This document shows, in pieces, positions 41,515 through 51,704 of a stretch of DNA of 64,000 nt (position 1 is its first letter; each line of letters begins with the position of its first letter). The notes below the pieces were generated by a model. The model was not told where the DNA came from. It saw only the letters and a program-made list of their open reading frames with translations, and ran no database searches. The stretch is from Lucinisca nassula (lineage: Eukaryota > Mollusca > Bivalvia > Lucinida > Lucinidae). The stretch covers positions 97,950,149 through 98,014,148 of the forward strand of contig OY757021.1 of NCBI GenBank assembly GCA_963580285.1, in the 5' to 3' direction. A program made the position numbers and the translations under genes.

Positions 41515-42130
41515 AAAATCTTGTCAGCAAGTCCATATCTTGAGAACTATTAGAGCTTCATTAATCATTCTTGGTACAAACTTGCATCCAGGCATTGCAA
41601 CTTCAACGCAAGCATCCATATCTGACATTGACCTATATTTCATGGTTCACTGACTTCGTGAATTATTGCGACCACCCTGACTTTCACCATTTCTCGAAAA
41701 CTATTAAAGGTTTTTAAATTATAATTGGTTTAAACTTGCATCTAGGAATTCCAACTGCAACGCAAGCATCCATATTTGACTTTTACCCATATTTCATGGT
41801 TCACTGACTTTGTGAATTATTGCGACCACCCTGACTTTCTATCTAATGTAAGAGTCCATTTCTCAAGATCTATTAGAGCTTCATTAATTGTATTTGGTAC
41901 AAGCTTGCACTTAGGAATTGAAACTTCAATGCAAGTATCCATTTCTGACCTTGACCTACATTTTATGGTTCACTGACTTTGTAAAATAGTGTGACAACCC
42001 TAACTTTGACCCTGATGTAAGAGTCTGTTTTTAAGAGTTACTTGGTACATGCTTGCAACTAGGAGTGAAATTTTTATGCAGGCATCCATGTTTGACCTTG
42101 ACCTAGATTTCATGGTTTGGTGACTTTGCG
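41515..42130 (+). repeat. Tandem array, about four units of about 155 bp
   Basis: Units share tattagagcttcattaat, aagcatccatatctgac, ttgacctatatttcatggtt and cactgactttgtgaattatt. Confidence 0.85.
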
Positions 42131-42274
42131 CCCCCACAGGCGCGACATAGCCTTCGGGGGAATTCTTGTTGTATGTTTTTGAGTCTTTAACAATATTTGT
42201 TGAATATTTTGCCAGCTAAGGTCAAGCAAAGGTTGGGGGCATTGTGTTTTACAAACACCATTTCTAGTTCGGTA

Positions 42275-42488
42275 TAAACTCTTGTCATGCTGTCCACGAC
42301 AACCCATATCTTTGGAAACAGTGTAGATCCAGATCAGATGGCTTCTGAAGAAGCCATCTGATCAGGATCTACACTGTTTGACATTTAGTTTATGGCTTTG
42401 TAAGCATAAATTACACCAAGCAATCTGATTGGTTCAAAGTCAGAAATAGGTGTGGCTAAACTAAATATTCAACTAGAGAAGGGTTAAT
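42275..42488 (-). mobile_element. Family C MITE, copy 3
   Basis: It has ctcttgtcatgctgtccacg at one end and agagaagggttaa at the other, around the palindrome agatggcttctgaagaagcc. It starts just after the end of the 4.1 kb element. Confidence 0.8.
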
Positions 42489-42572
42489 TAGAACCGCCAC
42501 GACGAGGCGGTTCTACTGAATACCCAGGTCATAGGTTTTTATGGCGAAATAAGGAATACTATCCTTCAATAA

Positions 42573-42764
42573 CATTACGAAAACATGCCTATACAAATAC
42601 ATGTACATTGTAATCTTTACCGCCGAAAAAACGAAAATTTTAAGATGAAAAATTGTGATATTTGAGATAAGAAAAATAATGTATATCCCCTTAAACCCCA
42701 GTTTTACTATATAAAAGTGGGTTGTGAGGGGGGGTCAAAATTATATAGGCATGTTCTCGTAATG
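42573..42764 (+). mobile_element. MITE family B, copy without the core hairpin
   Basis: Starts cattacgaaaacatgcctat and ends ataggcatgttctcgtaatg. The core is missing between tgtgatattt and gagataagaa. A separate core fragment (gaaccgccacgacgaggcgg) lies just upstream at 42490-42560. Confidence 0.75.
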
Positions 42765-42837
42765 TATCACCAAATATGCACCTTAACTGTTGCTACCAGG
42801 AGAGATAGTGATACTGGGTCTTTACTGGGAGCGCATG

Positions 42838-43072
42838 TTTGGTTTGGTTTGGTTTTACGGCCCTTTCAAGATTATTTCACTCATATCGAGCCGTTCGTTA
42901 ATCAGAGGATGGCGAAAACCGGTATACCCGGAGAAAAACCATCTGACCTTCCGTTGCAGAACTTTGCGTCTCACATGTGACCCGAGCGAGGCTCGAACCC
43001 ACAGCGGTGAGAGACCTAATGATTAAGAGACAGCGCTCTTATCCACTAGGCCAATGAGGCCCTTGGGGACGC
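42838..43072 (-). mobile_element. tRNA-Lys-derived SINE
   Basis: On the minus strand the head reads ggcctagtggataagagcgc, then gtctcttaatcattaggtct, then gtgggttcgagcctcgctcg: A box, an anticodon loop with CTCTTAA (Lys CTT) and B box. The body follows to a tail seen on + as tttggtttggtttggtttta. A 7-bp flank, cgcatgt, occurs on both sides. Confidence 0.82.
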
Positions 43073-43163
43073 ATGTGGAAATAAATGTTTTTCTTCAGGC
43101 GGCTAATAGTTTTCCTTTTCTATGGAGTAAGAGTCTACACTGCTTACAGTTGTAACATAAACA

Positions 43164-43508
43164 CAGTAGAACTTCGATGGCTCGAACACCGATGGCTCGT
43201 TACCATGGCTGGGTCGAACTCGTACTTGAGCCCCTAGGGAAATCCTCAAGATAAGAAGTGGTGGGGATGATTAAGGAGATTTTAGTCTTTTATCTTGCAA
43301 ATGTATGCTGTGTGTACTCATTAGAATCGCCTCGGTGAGGCGATTCTAATGAGCACACACAGCATACATTTTCATTATATAACATCGAAAAGACGTTCAA
43401 AAGTATCTCGTAATGCCTCCTGATAGTAACCCTCAGTGGCTCGAACTACCCCTGTCTCGAATACATTTTCATGGTCCCAAAGGGGTTCGAGCCATCGAAG
43501 TTCGACTT
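43164..43508 (+). mobile_element. Tc1/mariner- or pogo-like MITE, copy 1
   Basis: Ends cagtagaacttcgatggctc and gagccatcgaagttcgact. The interior holds a hairpin (gaatcgcctcggtgaggcga, arms tgctgtgtgtactcattaga) that is a variant of the MITE family B core. Copy 2 is inverted relative to it. Confidence 0.8.
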
Positions 43509-43546
43509 ATTGAAAGAGCCAACGAAGAACTGATAAGTCGAGCAGT

Positions 43547-44159
43547 CATGACGATAACACACCCGTGCGACATGGTGCATTTTCTTACCCCCAAAATGGC
43601 TTTTTTTTCTGATGAAAATCTGTTATACAGTCGAACTTCGATGGCTCGAACCCCTTTGGGACCATGGAAATTTGTTCGAGACAGCGGAAGTTCGAGCCAC
43701 TGTAACATACTTCCAGAAAACATAACGGGGTTTTTTTGGTCTTCTTTTCATTGTTCTGTAACATAAATGTATGCTGTGTGTACTCATTAGAATCGCCTCA
43801 TTGAGGCGATTCTAATGAGTACACACAGCATACATTTGCAAGATAAAAGTCGAAAATCTCCTTAATTATCCTAAACTTTTTCTTAAGCAGAGGAATTCCC
43901 TAGGGCTCAAAAATGGGTTCGACTCAGCCATGGTAAACGAGCCATTGGTGTTCGAGTCATCGAAGTTCGACTGTATTTAACTTATTTTTACTGCAAATAT
44001 AGGTTGTGGGTGCTCGTTTGAGGCGGTTCGAACGAGTACTCACAACCTATGTCTTGGAGCAGAAATAAGAAAAACAATGTATACCCCTGTAAACCCCAAT
44101 TTTCACTGTATGAAGTGGGGAGTAGGGGGTGTTCATTTCACGGACTTGTTCACGTGATG
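43547..44159 (+). mobile_element. MITE family B, split by a mariner/pogo-like MITE, upstream of exon 3
   Basis: The 5' part at 43547-43627 (catgacgataacacacccgt) and the 3' part from 43974 (ttatttttactgcaaatata, ending ttcacgtgatg) join once 43628-43973 is removed. Its end is 17 nt from arylsulfatase exon 3. Confidence 0.82.
43628..43973 (-). mobile_element. Tc1/mariner- or pogo-like MITE, copy 2, TA target site
   Basis: Starts cagtcgaacttcgatggctc and ends catcgaagttcgactg, flanked by TA on both sides (43626-43627 and 43974-43975). TA duplications and the CAG..CTG termini are typical of Tc1/mariner and pogo groups. Confidence 0.88.
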
Positions 44160-44176
44160 TAATTTGTTTATTCCAG

Positions 44177-44235
44177 GCTTATCCATGCTGTTGACTGGTA
44201 TCCAACATTACTTTCTGTCGCCGGAGGAACGCCAG
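44177..44235 (+). CDS. ARSB-like: Arylsulfatase B-like, internal exon 3
   Basis: A 59-nt exon with acceptor tttattccag (AG at 44175-44176) and donor gtaatt at 44236. Its first base completes the Glu codon from exon 2. It then reads LIHAVDWYPTLLSVAGGTP and leaves a G for the next exon. This is the conserved (L/M)xHxxDWxPTLxxxAGG stretch that follows the WEGG region in arylsulfatase B-type enzymes. The intron before it is 12.7 kb and the one after 14.6 kb. A MITE ends 17 nt upstream, so the acceptor's pyrimidine tract and branch site lie against or inside mobile DNA. Confidence 0.9.
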
Positions 44236-44257
44236 GTAATTGTCTTGTTTATGCCAC

Positions 44258-44741
44258 TGCCATTCAAAGAATGGTGGAAGGGCATATAGCGTGGCCCCTG
44301 TCCGTCCGTTCGTTCGTCCGTCCGTCCATCCGTTCGTCCATCCAAATCTTAAACGCAGTCAATAAATTTCTTATTTCTGGATGGATTTTGCAATTACTTT
44401 GTAAAAATGTTAACCACCATTAGACGATGTGTCACGTGCAAAACCCAGGTCTGTAACTCCACGGTCAATGTCATACTTAGAAGCCAAAGGTAAAAAAAAG
44501 GTCCGATCAATAACTTTCTTATTCCTGAATGGATTTTGAAATTACTTGGCAGAAATGTTGGCCTTCATGAGACAATCTGCCTCTCACAAAACCAAGGTCC
44601 TTACCTCCAAGGTCAAGGTCATTTATTAGAGGTCAAATGTGAAAAAAGGGTCCAAAACTTAAACACTGTCAGTAACTTTCTATGGATAAATACGAACATA
44701 GACATATTTTTAGGCGGGGGCATCCGTGTCCTATGGACGCA
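44258..44741 (+). mobile_element. Hairpin-headed minisatellite element, short copy
   Basis: Head tatgccactgccattcaaag, then aatggtggaagggcatatag, then a GTCC/GTTC tract, two units of about 190 bp (ggatggattttgaaattact, aatgttaaccaccat, ccaaggtcaaggtcat) and a terminal ggcgggggcatccgtgtcct atggacgcat. Its longer relative is at 49688-50706. Confidence 0.8.
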
Positions 44742-44751
44742 TGTTATGTTT

Positions 44752-44963
44752 TTAACTCTTATCATGCTGTTCACGACAATCCATATATTTGGAAACAGTG
44801 TAAGGCCAGATCAGATGGCTTCTGAAGAAGCCATCTGATCAGGATCTACACTGTTTGACATTCAGTTTATGAATTTGTAGGAATAAATTACATCAAGTAA
44901 TCTGATTGGCTCAAAGTCAGAGATGGGTGTTACTAAAATGAATATTCAGCAAGAGAAGGGTTA
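44752..44963 (-). mobile_element. Family C MITE, copy 4
   Basis: Starts ttaactcttatcatgctgtt and ends gcaagagaagggttaa, with the palindrome cagatggcttctgaagaagc. Inserted right after the previous element. Confidence 0.85.
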
Positions 44964-45172
44964 AAATACTTGGTGCTATTTGGGCGACTCGAGAGAAACT
45001 TATTCAGCTGAAATGTTGTGATTTTGTTCTATTCTCAAGTCATAATTATTGGTATTGTTTCATGGCCCATACCTGAGGTGGTAACGTCAATTAACAGTAA
45101 TTTCGTCCGTCTTGCAATTAGTTGGCGGCAAGAAGCAAAAAGTAGTATCGAGCCTCTGCACACAACGGAGAC

Positions 45173-45453
45173 CATCACGCTTACAAGTCCGTGGAATGAA
45201 CACCCCCTTACACCCCACATTATATAGAGAAAACTGGGGTTTAGGGGGGGGATACATTATTTTCCTTATTTCTGCTCATAGACATAGGTTGTGGGTACTC
45301 GTTAGAACCGCCTCAACGAGGCGGTTCTAACGAGCACCCATAACCTATGTTTGCATTATAAATAAGAAAAATATCACGGATTTTCATCAGAAGAGTAGCC
45401 ATTTTGGAGATATGAAAAAATGCACTATGTCGCACGGGTATGTTATCGAAATG
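45173..45453 (-). mobile_element. MITE family B, reverse copy
   Basis: Starts catcacgcttacaagtccgt and ends cgcacgggtatgttatcgaa atg. The core hairpin is gaaccgcctcaacgaggcgg. Confidence 0.82.
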
Positions 45454-45582
45454 CACTAAACATCATTCTTAGTTATTCTGCAGACGCCATACACGCCCAG
45501 AAGTACTTGTACACTCATGCGGCGTATTCTTTGCTTCAAATGGTTAACCCTTTTTTCTAAGTCTTTGAAAGAAACTTTGGGT

Positions 45583-45690
45583 TAAGGCGCATTTATTTAG
45601 CGCGCAGCGATGATCCTGATCAGACTCTGTGGGTGTGCAGGCTTTTCTGAGTCTTTGTTGAACGCGCATTCTCAAAGACCCATTTTGCTT
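45583..45690. mobile_element. Family L MITE, partial copy 3
   Basis: It has gcgcatttatttagcgcgca and ttctgagtctttgttgaacg, resembling the ends of 31772-31970. Confidence 0.45.
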
Positions 45691-45899
45691 GACGCGGCCG
45701 ATGTAATAATTGACATTGTGTCATCACGAAAACACGCTAATATAATTTTGACCCCCTTGAACCCCACTTTTATATAGTAAAATTAGGGTTTGCAGGGGTA
45801 AACCTTAGTATGCCCCCAAGTTTGAAAAAGTTGGGGGCATATTGCTTCTGGCTTGTCCGTCCGTTCGTTTGTTTGTTCGTTTGTACGTTCGTCACACTT

Positions 45900-48110
45900 A
45901 CTTCTGCATAGCATAACTTAAGAAACATGTACGCTGGTGTTTTGAAATTTCATTATGGTTTCCTCATGAAAAAATAGTTGACCCGTATTTTTTTTTCTTA
46001 TCCGAATTATCTCCCCTTTCTGCATAATTTTCCTTTTAATTAAATAACATAGAAATCTCGTTAGCAAGATATCTCAAAAAGTATTTGAGCTAGAGCCTTG
46101 ATATTTGGTATACTGCTTGGGACTGAGAAGGAGATCACCTGAATAAATTTTCGACAAATTTAATTGAATTTTGTTAGAGTTTTGGCCCTTTGCAATTTCT
46201 GGCCATTTATTTTTGTTGTTTTCTTGTGTATAGCATAACTTTATAACCATGTATGCTAGTGTTTTGAAATTTCATACATGGATTTCTCATAAAAAATAGT
46301 TGACAAAAATATTTTTTTCTTTTCTGAATTATCTCGCCTTTTTGGGTTATTGCCTCTTCGATTAAATAACTTAGAAATCTCGTTAGCAAGATCTCTCAGA
46401 AAGTATTTGAGCTACAGCCTTGATATTTGGTGTACTGATTTGGACTATGAAGGAGATTACCTGCTTAAATTTTTAACCAATTTAATGAAATTTTGTTAAA
46501 GTTTTGGCCCTTTGCAATTTCTGGCCATTTATTTGTGTTGCTTTCTGGTGCATAACATAGCTTTATAACCATGTATGCTAGTGTTTTGAAATTTCATATA
46601 TGGTTTCCTCACGAAAAATAGTTGACACTGACTTTTTTTCTTATCTGAATTATCTCCCCTTTTCGCGTTATTTCCCTTTTGATTAAATAACATAGAAAGC
46701 TTGTTAGCAAGATATCTCAAAAAGTATTTGAGCTAGTGCCTTGATATTTGGTATACTGATTCAAACTGAGGAGGAGATCACCTCATTATTTTTTCAACCA
46801 ATTTAATGAAATTTTGTTACAGTAATGGCCCTTTGCAATTTCTGATTGTGTTGATTTCCTGTGCATAGCATTACTTAAGAACTACGTATGCTAGTGTATT
46901 GAAATTTCATAAACGGTTTCCTCATGAAAAAATAGCTGACCCATATTTTTTTCTTATCTGACTTATCTCCCCTTTTCGCATTATTTCCTTTTTGATTAAA
47001 TAACATAGAAATCTCGTTAGCAAGATATCTCAGAAGGTATTTGACCTAGAGCCTTGATATTTGGTATACTGCTTGGGACTGAGGAGGAGATTACCTGATT
47101 AAATTTCAACAAATTTAATGAAATTTTGTTAGAGTTATGACCCTTTGCAATTTCTGGCCATTTAATTGTGTTGCTTTCTAGTGCATAGCATAACTTTATA
47201 ACCATGTATGCTAGTGTTTTGAAATTTCATATATGAATTTCTCATGAAAAGATAGTTGACCAATATTTTTTTTCTTTTCCGAATCATCTCCCCTTTTTAA
47301 ATTATTGCCCCTTTAATTAAATAACAAAGAAATCTCCTTAGCAAGGTATCTCATAAAGTATTTGAGCTAGAGCCTTGATATTTGGTGTACTGATTTGGAC
47401 TATGAGGAGATTACCTGCTTAAATTTTTAACCAATTTAATGAAATTTTGTTAAAGTTATGGCCCTTTGCAATTTCTGGCCATTTATTTGTGTAACTGTTG
47501 CTTTCTGGTGCATAACATAACTTTATAACCATGTATGCTAGTGTTTTGAAATTTCATATATGGTTTCCTCACGAAAAATAGTTGACACTGATTTTTTTTC
47601 TTATCTGAATTATCTCCCCTTTTCGCGTTATTTCCCTTTTAATTAAATAACATAGAAAGCTTGTTAGCAAGATATCTCAAAAAGTATTTGAGCTAGAGCC
47701 TTGATATTTGGTATACTGATTAAGACTGAGGAGGAGCTCAGCTTGTTAAATTTTCAACAAATTTAATGGATTTTTGTTAAGTTATGTCCCATTACAATTT
47801 CTGGCCATTCAATTGTGTTGATTTCCTGTGCATAGTATTACTTAAGAACTATGTATGCTATTGTTTTGAAATTTCATTTATGTGTTCCTCTTGAAAATAA
47901 TTGACCCGTATTTTTTATCTGACTTATCTCCCCTTTTCGCGTTATTTCCTTTTCAATTAAATAACATAGAAATCTCGTTAGCAAGATATCTCAAAAAGTA
48001 TTTGAGCTAGACCCTTGAAATTTTGGTATACTGATTTGGGCTGAGGAGGAGATCACCTGATTAAATTTTCAACCAATTTAATGAAATTTTGTTGGAGTGA
48101 TCGCCCTTCG
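45900..48110 (+). repeat. Tandem array, seven units of about 320 bp
   Basis: Units begin near 45900, 46222, 46552, 46865, 47180, 47516 and 47833. They share accatgtatgctagtgtttt, aaatctcgttagcaagatat, ttgagctagagccttgatat and gccctttgcaatttctggcc. Confidence 0.92.
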
Positions 48111-48248
48111 CATTTTCAGGTCAGTTAATTGTGTTTCTTTCTTGTAGCAAGATATTTTTAAAAACTAGTTAAATTGTTGCCTAAAAACTTGACAAGCTGA
48201 TTTGGAATGACTAGTACATCACCTGATTAACATTTGAAAAAAAACTGA

Positions 48249-48273
48249 TTTTTTTTTTTTTTTTTTTTTTTTG
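48249..48273. repeat. T homopolymer
   Basis: About 23 T in a row inside the minisatellite element. Confidence 0.9.
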
Positions 48274-48432
48274 CGATAATGGCCTTTTAAAAATTTGAGC
48301 ATTTATGGACACGCATATGGTTTACAAACACCATTTCTAGTTTTTCTTATTTCTGCTCTATTAGTAGACTGTGGGTACTCTCTAGAACCGCCTCGATGGA
48401 GCGGTTCTAACGTGTACTCACAATCTATATTT

Positions 48433-48731
48433 AAGCCCCCGTCCATAGGGGCTTGAAGAAATATATGGGCTGCATGATGCTTCCACGCAGAGCTGAATCC
48501 GGCCCGCACACTGGTACTGGTAAACCGCTTAGAGGATCTAAGCCTGTCCAGGAACCGCGGTGCGAGGCGGACCGTCCATGCTAATAAACCCTATTGGTTT
48601 CATTGGGCGACAGGGCTTGAGATGTCATTTCATCTCAATGTCGGGTAAAAGTCCCACAAAATTGGAAGCAACGTCTCCAAAATGGCCTTTACAGTATTGA
48701 CGGGGACGTTAAACCTCAAATCAACCAACCA
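48433..48731 (+). mobile_element. SINE family A, copy 7, 13-bp target duplication
   Basis: A full copy from aagcccccgtccataggggc to gacgttaaacctcaaatcaa ccaacca. Flanked by a perfect acaatctatattt at 48420-48432 and 48732-48744, a sequence belonging to the interrupted MITE. Confidence 0.93.
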
Positions 48732-48888
48732 ACAATCTATATTTTGAGCAGAAATAAGAAAAAAAAATCACAATTTTTTTTATCTAAACATTTTCGATTT
48801 TCGGCGGGAAAATTTACAGTGTATTAGAATATGCGTTTATTCGTAATGTGTTGGTGCACGTGATGTTTTGCGCTTGTATGTGCTCATC

Positions 48889-49166
48889 CTGGCCCAGTTG
48901 TCAAAGCATCGTTAACTTAACGAGATCGTTATTGGTCAGGAGCCAGTTGTTCAAAAGTAACGACGTCGTTAGTTAACGTATCGTTAAAACTTTGATCATT
49001 AAATATGACAAATATGCTGAAATATTTGCTGAAAAAATGTGAGCAGCTTTTGCACATTTTTCCAGCAAAAATACCAAAATTTACGATATTGTACTGGCTA
49101 GAAGAGTTAACAATATGACCACTAACGAGCTCGTTAAGCTAACGATGCTTTGAACAACTGGCCCCA
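48889..49166. mobile_element. MITE with about 35-bp inverted ends (family P)
   Basis: ctggcccagttgtcaaagca, then tcgttaacttaacgag, at the left pairs with ctcgttaagctaacgatgct ttgaacaactggcccc at the right. Partial relatives follow at 49168-49330 and near 59128. Confidence 0.8.
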
Positions 49167-49340
49167 GATTGTTAAATATTTATGTAATGTAGCGGTACTT
49201 TTGCTGAGAGAAAGTGGGCAGCTTGTACATTTACAAAAGCTGCTCACATTTTTCAGAAAAAATATTAGCATATATGCCGTATTAATTCATCAAAGTTTTA
49301 ACAATACGTTGACTAACGGCGTTGTTATCTGGTGGTTTTT

Positions 49341-49634
49341 CGCCCCAGCCCATCGGGGCTTGAAGAAATAGATGGGCTGCATGATAATTCCACGCAGATC
49401 TGAAACCGACCTCACACGAGTACTGGTAAACCGCATAGAGGATCTAAGCCTGCCCAGGTGAAACGGTGCCCCTCGGTCCGCCCATGCTTATAAACCCTAT
49501 TGGTTTTATTGAGCGACAGAGCATGAGCTGTCATTTCAACTCGATGTCGGGTAAAAGTCCCACAAAATTGGAAGCAGTTTCCAAAATGACCTTTACAGTG
49601 TTGACGGGGACATTTCACCTTAAATTAAACAAAA
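49341..49634 (+). mobile_element. SINE family A, copy 8
   Basis: Starts cgccccagcccatcggggct and ends gacatttcaccttaaattaa acaaaaacc. The flanks atctggtggttttt and atctgattgtttt may be a diverged target duplication. Confidence 0.78.
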
Positions 49635-49687
49635 ACCAACATCTGATTGTTTTGTTTAGTGTTAATGGCCTTCCCTGGGTGATGTTT

Positions 49688-50706
49688 TATGCCCCCACCA
49701 TTCTTCGAATGGCATATAGCGTTGCCGCTGTCCATTCGCCCGTCCATCCGAAACTTAAACGCAGTCAATAACGTTCTTATTTTTGGATGGATTTTGAAAT
49801 TACTTTGTAGGAATGTTAACCATCATGAGACAATGTGTCCCGCGCAAAATCAAGATCCGTACCTCAAAGGTCAAGGTCCTACTTAGAGGTCAACGGTAAA
49901 AAATGGGTCCGAAACAGAAACACGGTCAATAATTCCTTATTTCTGGATGGATTTTCAAATTACTTGGCAGAAATGTTAACCACCATGAGACAATGTGCCG
50001 CGCGCAAAAATCCAATCCGTACCTTCAAGGTCAAGGTCGTCCTTAGAGGTCAAAGGTCAAAACAAATGTCCAAAACTTAAACACGGTCAATCACTTTATT
50101 TATGGATGGATTTTGAAATTGTCAGCCATCATGAGACTGTCACACACAAAACTCAGGTCCGTACCTCCGAGGTCAAGGTCGCACTTAGAGGTCAAAAGTT
50201 AAATAAGATCCTTATCTAAAACACAGCCAATAACTTTCTTATTTCTGGATGAATATTGAAATTACTTGGCAGAAATGTTAACCAATATGACACGATGTGT
50301 CGTGCCCAAGGCCGAGGTTGGTACCTCTAAGGTCAATGTCATACTAAGAGGTCAAGGTAAAGAAAAATGTCTTTTTCTTGTGTACGGTTATATTTACTTG
50401 GTAGAAATGTTAACCATCATGAGTCGATGTGTCATGCGCAATACCCAGTTTGGTACGTCCAATGTCAAGGTCCAACTTAGAGGTCGATGGTAGAGAAGTG
50501 TTTTCTTCTTGTGTCCGCTCAATCTCTTTGTTGTTCCTGGATGGATTTGGAAATTACTTGGCAAACTGTTAACCATCATGAGACAATTTATTTCACGCAA
50601 GACCCAGGTACCTACCTGTAAAGCCAAGGTCATACTTAGCAGTCGAAGGTCAAATACTAACATAAACATATTTTCAGGCGGGGGCATCCGTGTCCTATGG
50701 ACGCAT
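49688..50706 (+). mobile_element. Hairpin-headed minisatellite element, long copy
   Basis: Head tatgcccccaccattcttcg aatggcatatagc, then a short GTCC tract, five units of about 190 bp (ggatggattttgaaattact, aatgttaaccatcatgagac, aaggtcaaggtc), and the same end ggcgggggcatccgtgtcct atggacgca as the 44258-44741 copy, which has two units. Confidence 0.85.
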
Positions 50707-50739
50707 TTAAAGTCTTAAATATGTTCTGTAAAAGGGTTA

Positions 50740-51250
50740 TCCTTTGGAAGCAAGGAATACACCACGGAACTGAAAAATATGGAGTGTATATGTTTTCTGG
50801 GCCAGACTAGCTAGTTTCGACCAATTAGGCCTCATCAGTGACCCTCAGATATTTTCAAAATTCCACAATGGAATCAATGATCCCAAAGGACAAGAAAATA
50901 TAATCTACACTATGATGTAGAGCAGGGAGACGTTTTACCGCCGCCACACATTCCCACACACCAGCTTAATATTTAAGTTTGCTACAGTGTTACTAGAAAA
51001 GTCACATAGGAAATGCCATTAATACCGCAATCCTTATTTGCCAAAGCGCTAGATTGATTCACAGGTGCATTAAAATCTGTACAGAAAACATGCAAGTGTG
51101 GGATTATTCGACACGATCTTCAGATTTTATCAAGGACCCGTGTTAAAAAGTGAGAGATCAGACAGTAGACCACACACGTATGATCTTGTATTATATTTAT
51201 GACATTACCATAACGCAGCCGTGTGCTAAAATGGCACCTCATATATGTAC
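50740..51250. other. Stretch with nothing recognised
   Basis: It contains gccagactagctagtttcga and aggcctcatcagtgaccctc, a phrase seen again at about 62980 (gcctcatcagtgaccct), so part is dispersed repeat. No coding pattern is seen. Confidence 0.4.
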
Positions 51251-51285
51251 TACTAGTTTTTTTTTTCTAGTCGTGACCATTGACC

Positions 51286-51475
51286 TGCTGAATGTTTAAA
51301 TATGCTACACCCACTACTGAATATTAACCAATCAGATTACTTGATGGAAATTATTGCAACAAATTAATAAACAGAATGGCAAACAATGCAGATCCTGATC
51401 AGATTGCTTCTTCAGAAGCTATCTGATCTGGATCTACATTGTTTGAAAGTTAAGACACATCCGGGCTCAACAGGA
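51286..51475 (+). mobile_element. Family C MITE, copy 5
   Basis: Runs from gacctgctgaatgtttaaat to catccgggctcaacagga, with the palindrome cagattgcttcttcagaagc. Confidence 0.8.
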
Positions 51476-51487
51476 CTAGGATTAAGA

Positions 51488-51590
51488 TAGATAGTGATGC
51501 TAGCTAGAACGGCCTCGATGAGGCGGTTCTTATGAGTACACAATCTATGTCTTTGAGCAAAAATAAGAGAAATAAGAAAATTCCTGTAAA
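51488..51590. mobile_element. MITE family B, core fragment
   Basis: It has gaacggcctcgatgaggcgg and the arm gagtacacaatctatgtctt followed by gagcaaaaataag. Confidence 0.65.
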
Positions 51591-51704
51591 ATGGAAGTAA
51601 CGGTAATCTGGAAGAGATACATTTACCTCTCAACTCCCATCCAAGACACAAGAGGAAAAGGTGTCAAACAGTGATCCAAATCAGAAAAGATATTATAGGG
51701 ATCA

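Larger units (their letters stand above)
38144..42267 (+). mobile_element. 4.1 kb minisatellite element with Helitron-like 3' end
   Basis: The 5' head tatgcccccaactttgaaaa, then gttggaggggcatattgctt, folds into a hairpin and is followed by a GTCC/GTTC tract. Three tandem arrays follow: about 335 bp (38244-39544), about 125 bp (39545-41450) and about 155 bp (41515-42120). The 3' end is gtgttttacaaacac (a 6-bp stem hairpin) followed by catttCTAG at 42264-42267. The element at 45810-48340 has the same two ends with different internal repeat number. A hairpin a few nucleotides before CTAG with no target duplication suits non-autonomous Helitrons or Helentrons. No Rep-helicase gene is present. Confidence 0.6.
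45810..48340 (+). mobile_element. 2.5 kb minisatellite element with Helitron-like 3' end
   Basis: Head gtatgcccccaagtttgaaa, then aagttgggggcatattgctt, then a GTCC/GTTC/GTTT tract. Seven tandem units of about 320 bp follow (45900-48110), then unique sequence with a T-run, and an end ggtttacaaacaccattt CTAG at 48337-48340. It lies inside a family B MITE with no target duplication. Relative of 38144-42267. Confidence 0.65.
45722..48848 (-). mobile_element. MITE family B split by two nested insertions
   Basis: Left part 45722-45809 (catcacgaaaacacgctaat), middle part 48341-48432, right part 48732-48848 (ends tttattcgtaatg). Removing 45810-48340 and the SINE restores the usual order of family B phrases. 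Confidence 0.8.

Noticed and set aside
42970..43060. A working tRNA-Lys gene
   Set aside because: A SINE body and tail follow, and the acceptor stem is imperfect.
45018..45230. Small frames at 45018-45227 and 45035-45220
   Set aside because: They overlap MITE ends and have no family resemblance on either strand.
38244..48110. Regularly spaced repeats that might suggest CRISPR or a repeat-protein gene
   Set aside because: Units are 125-335 bp with no short repeat/unique spacer pattern and no long open frame. They are minisatellites.
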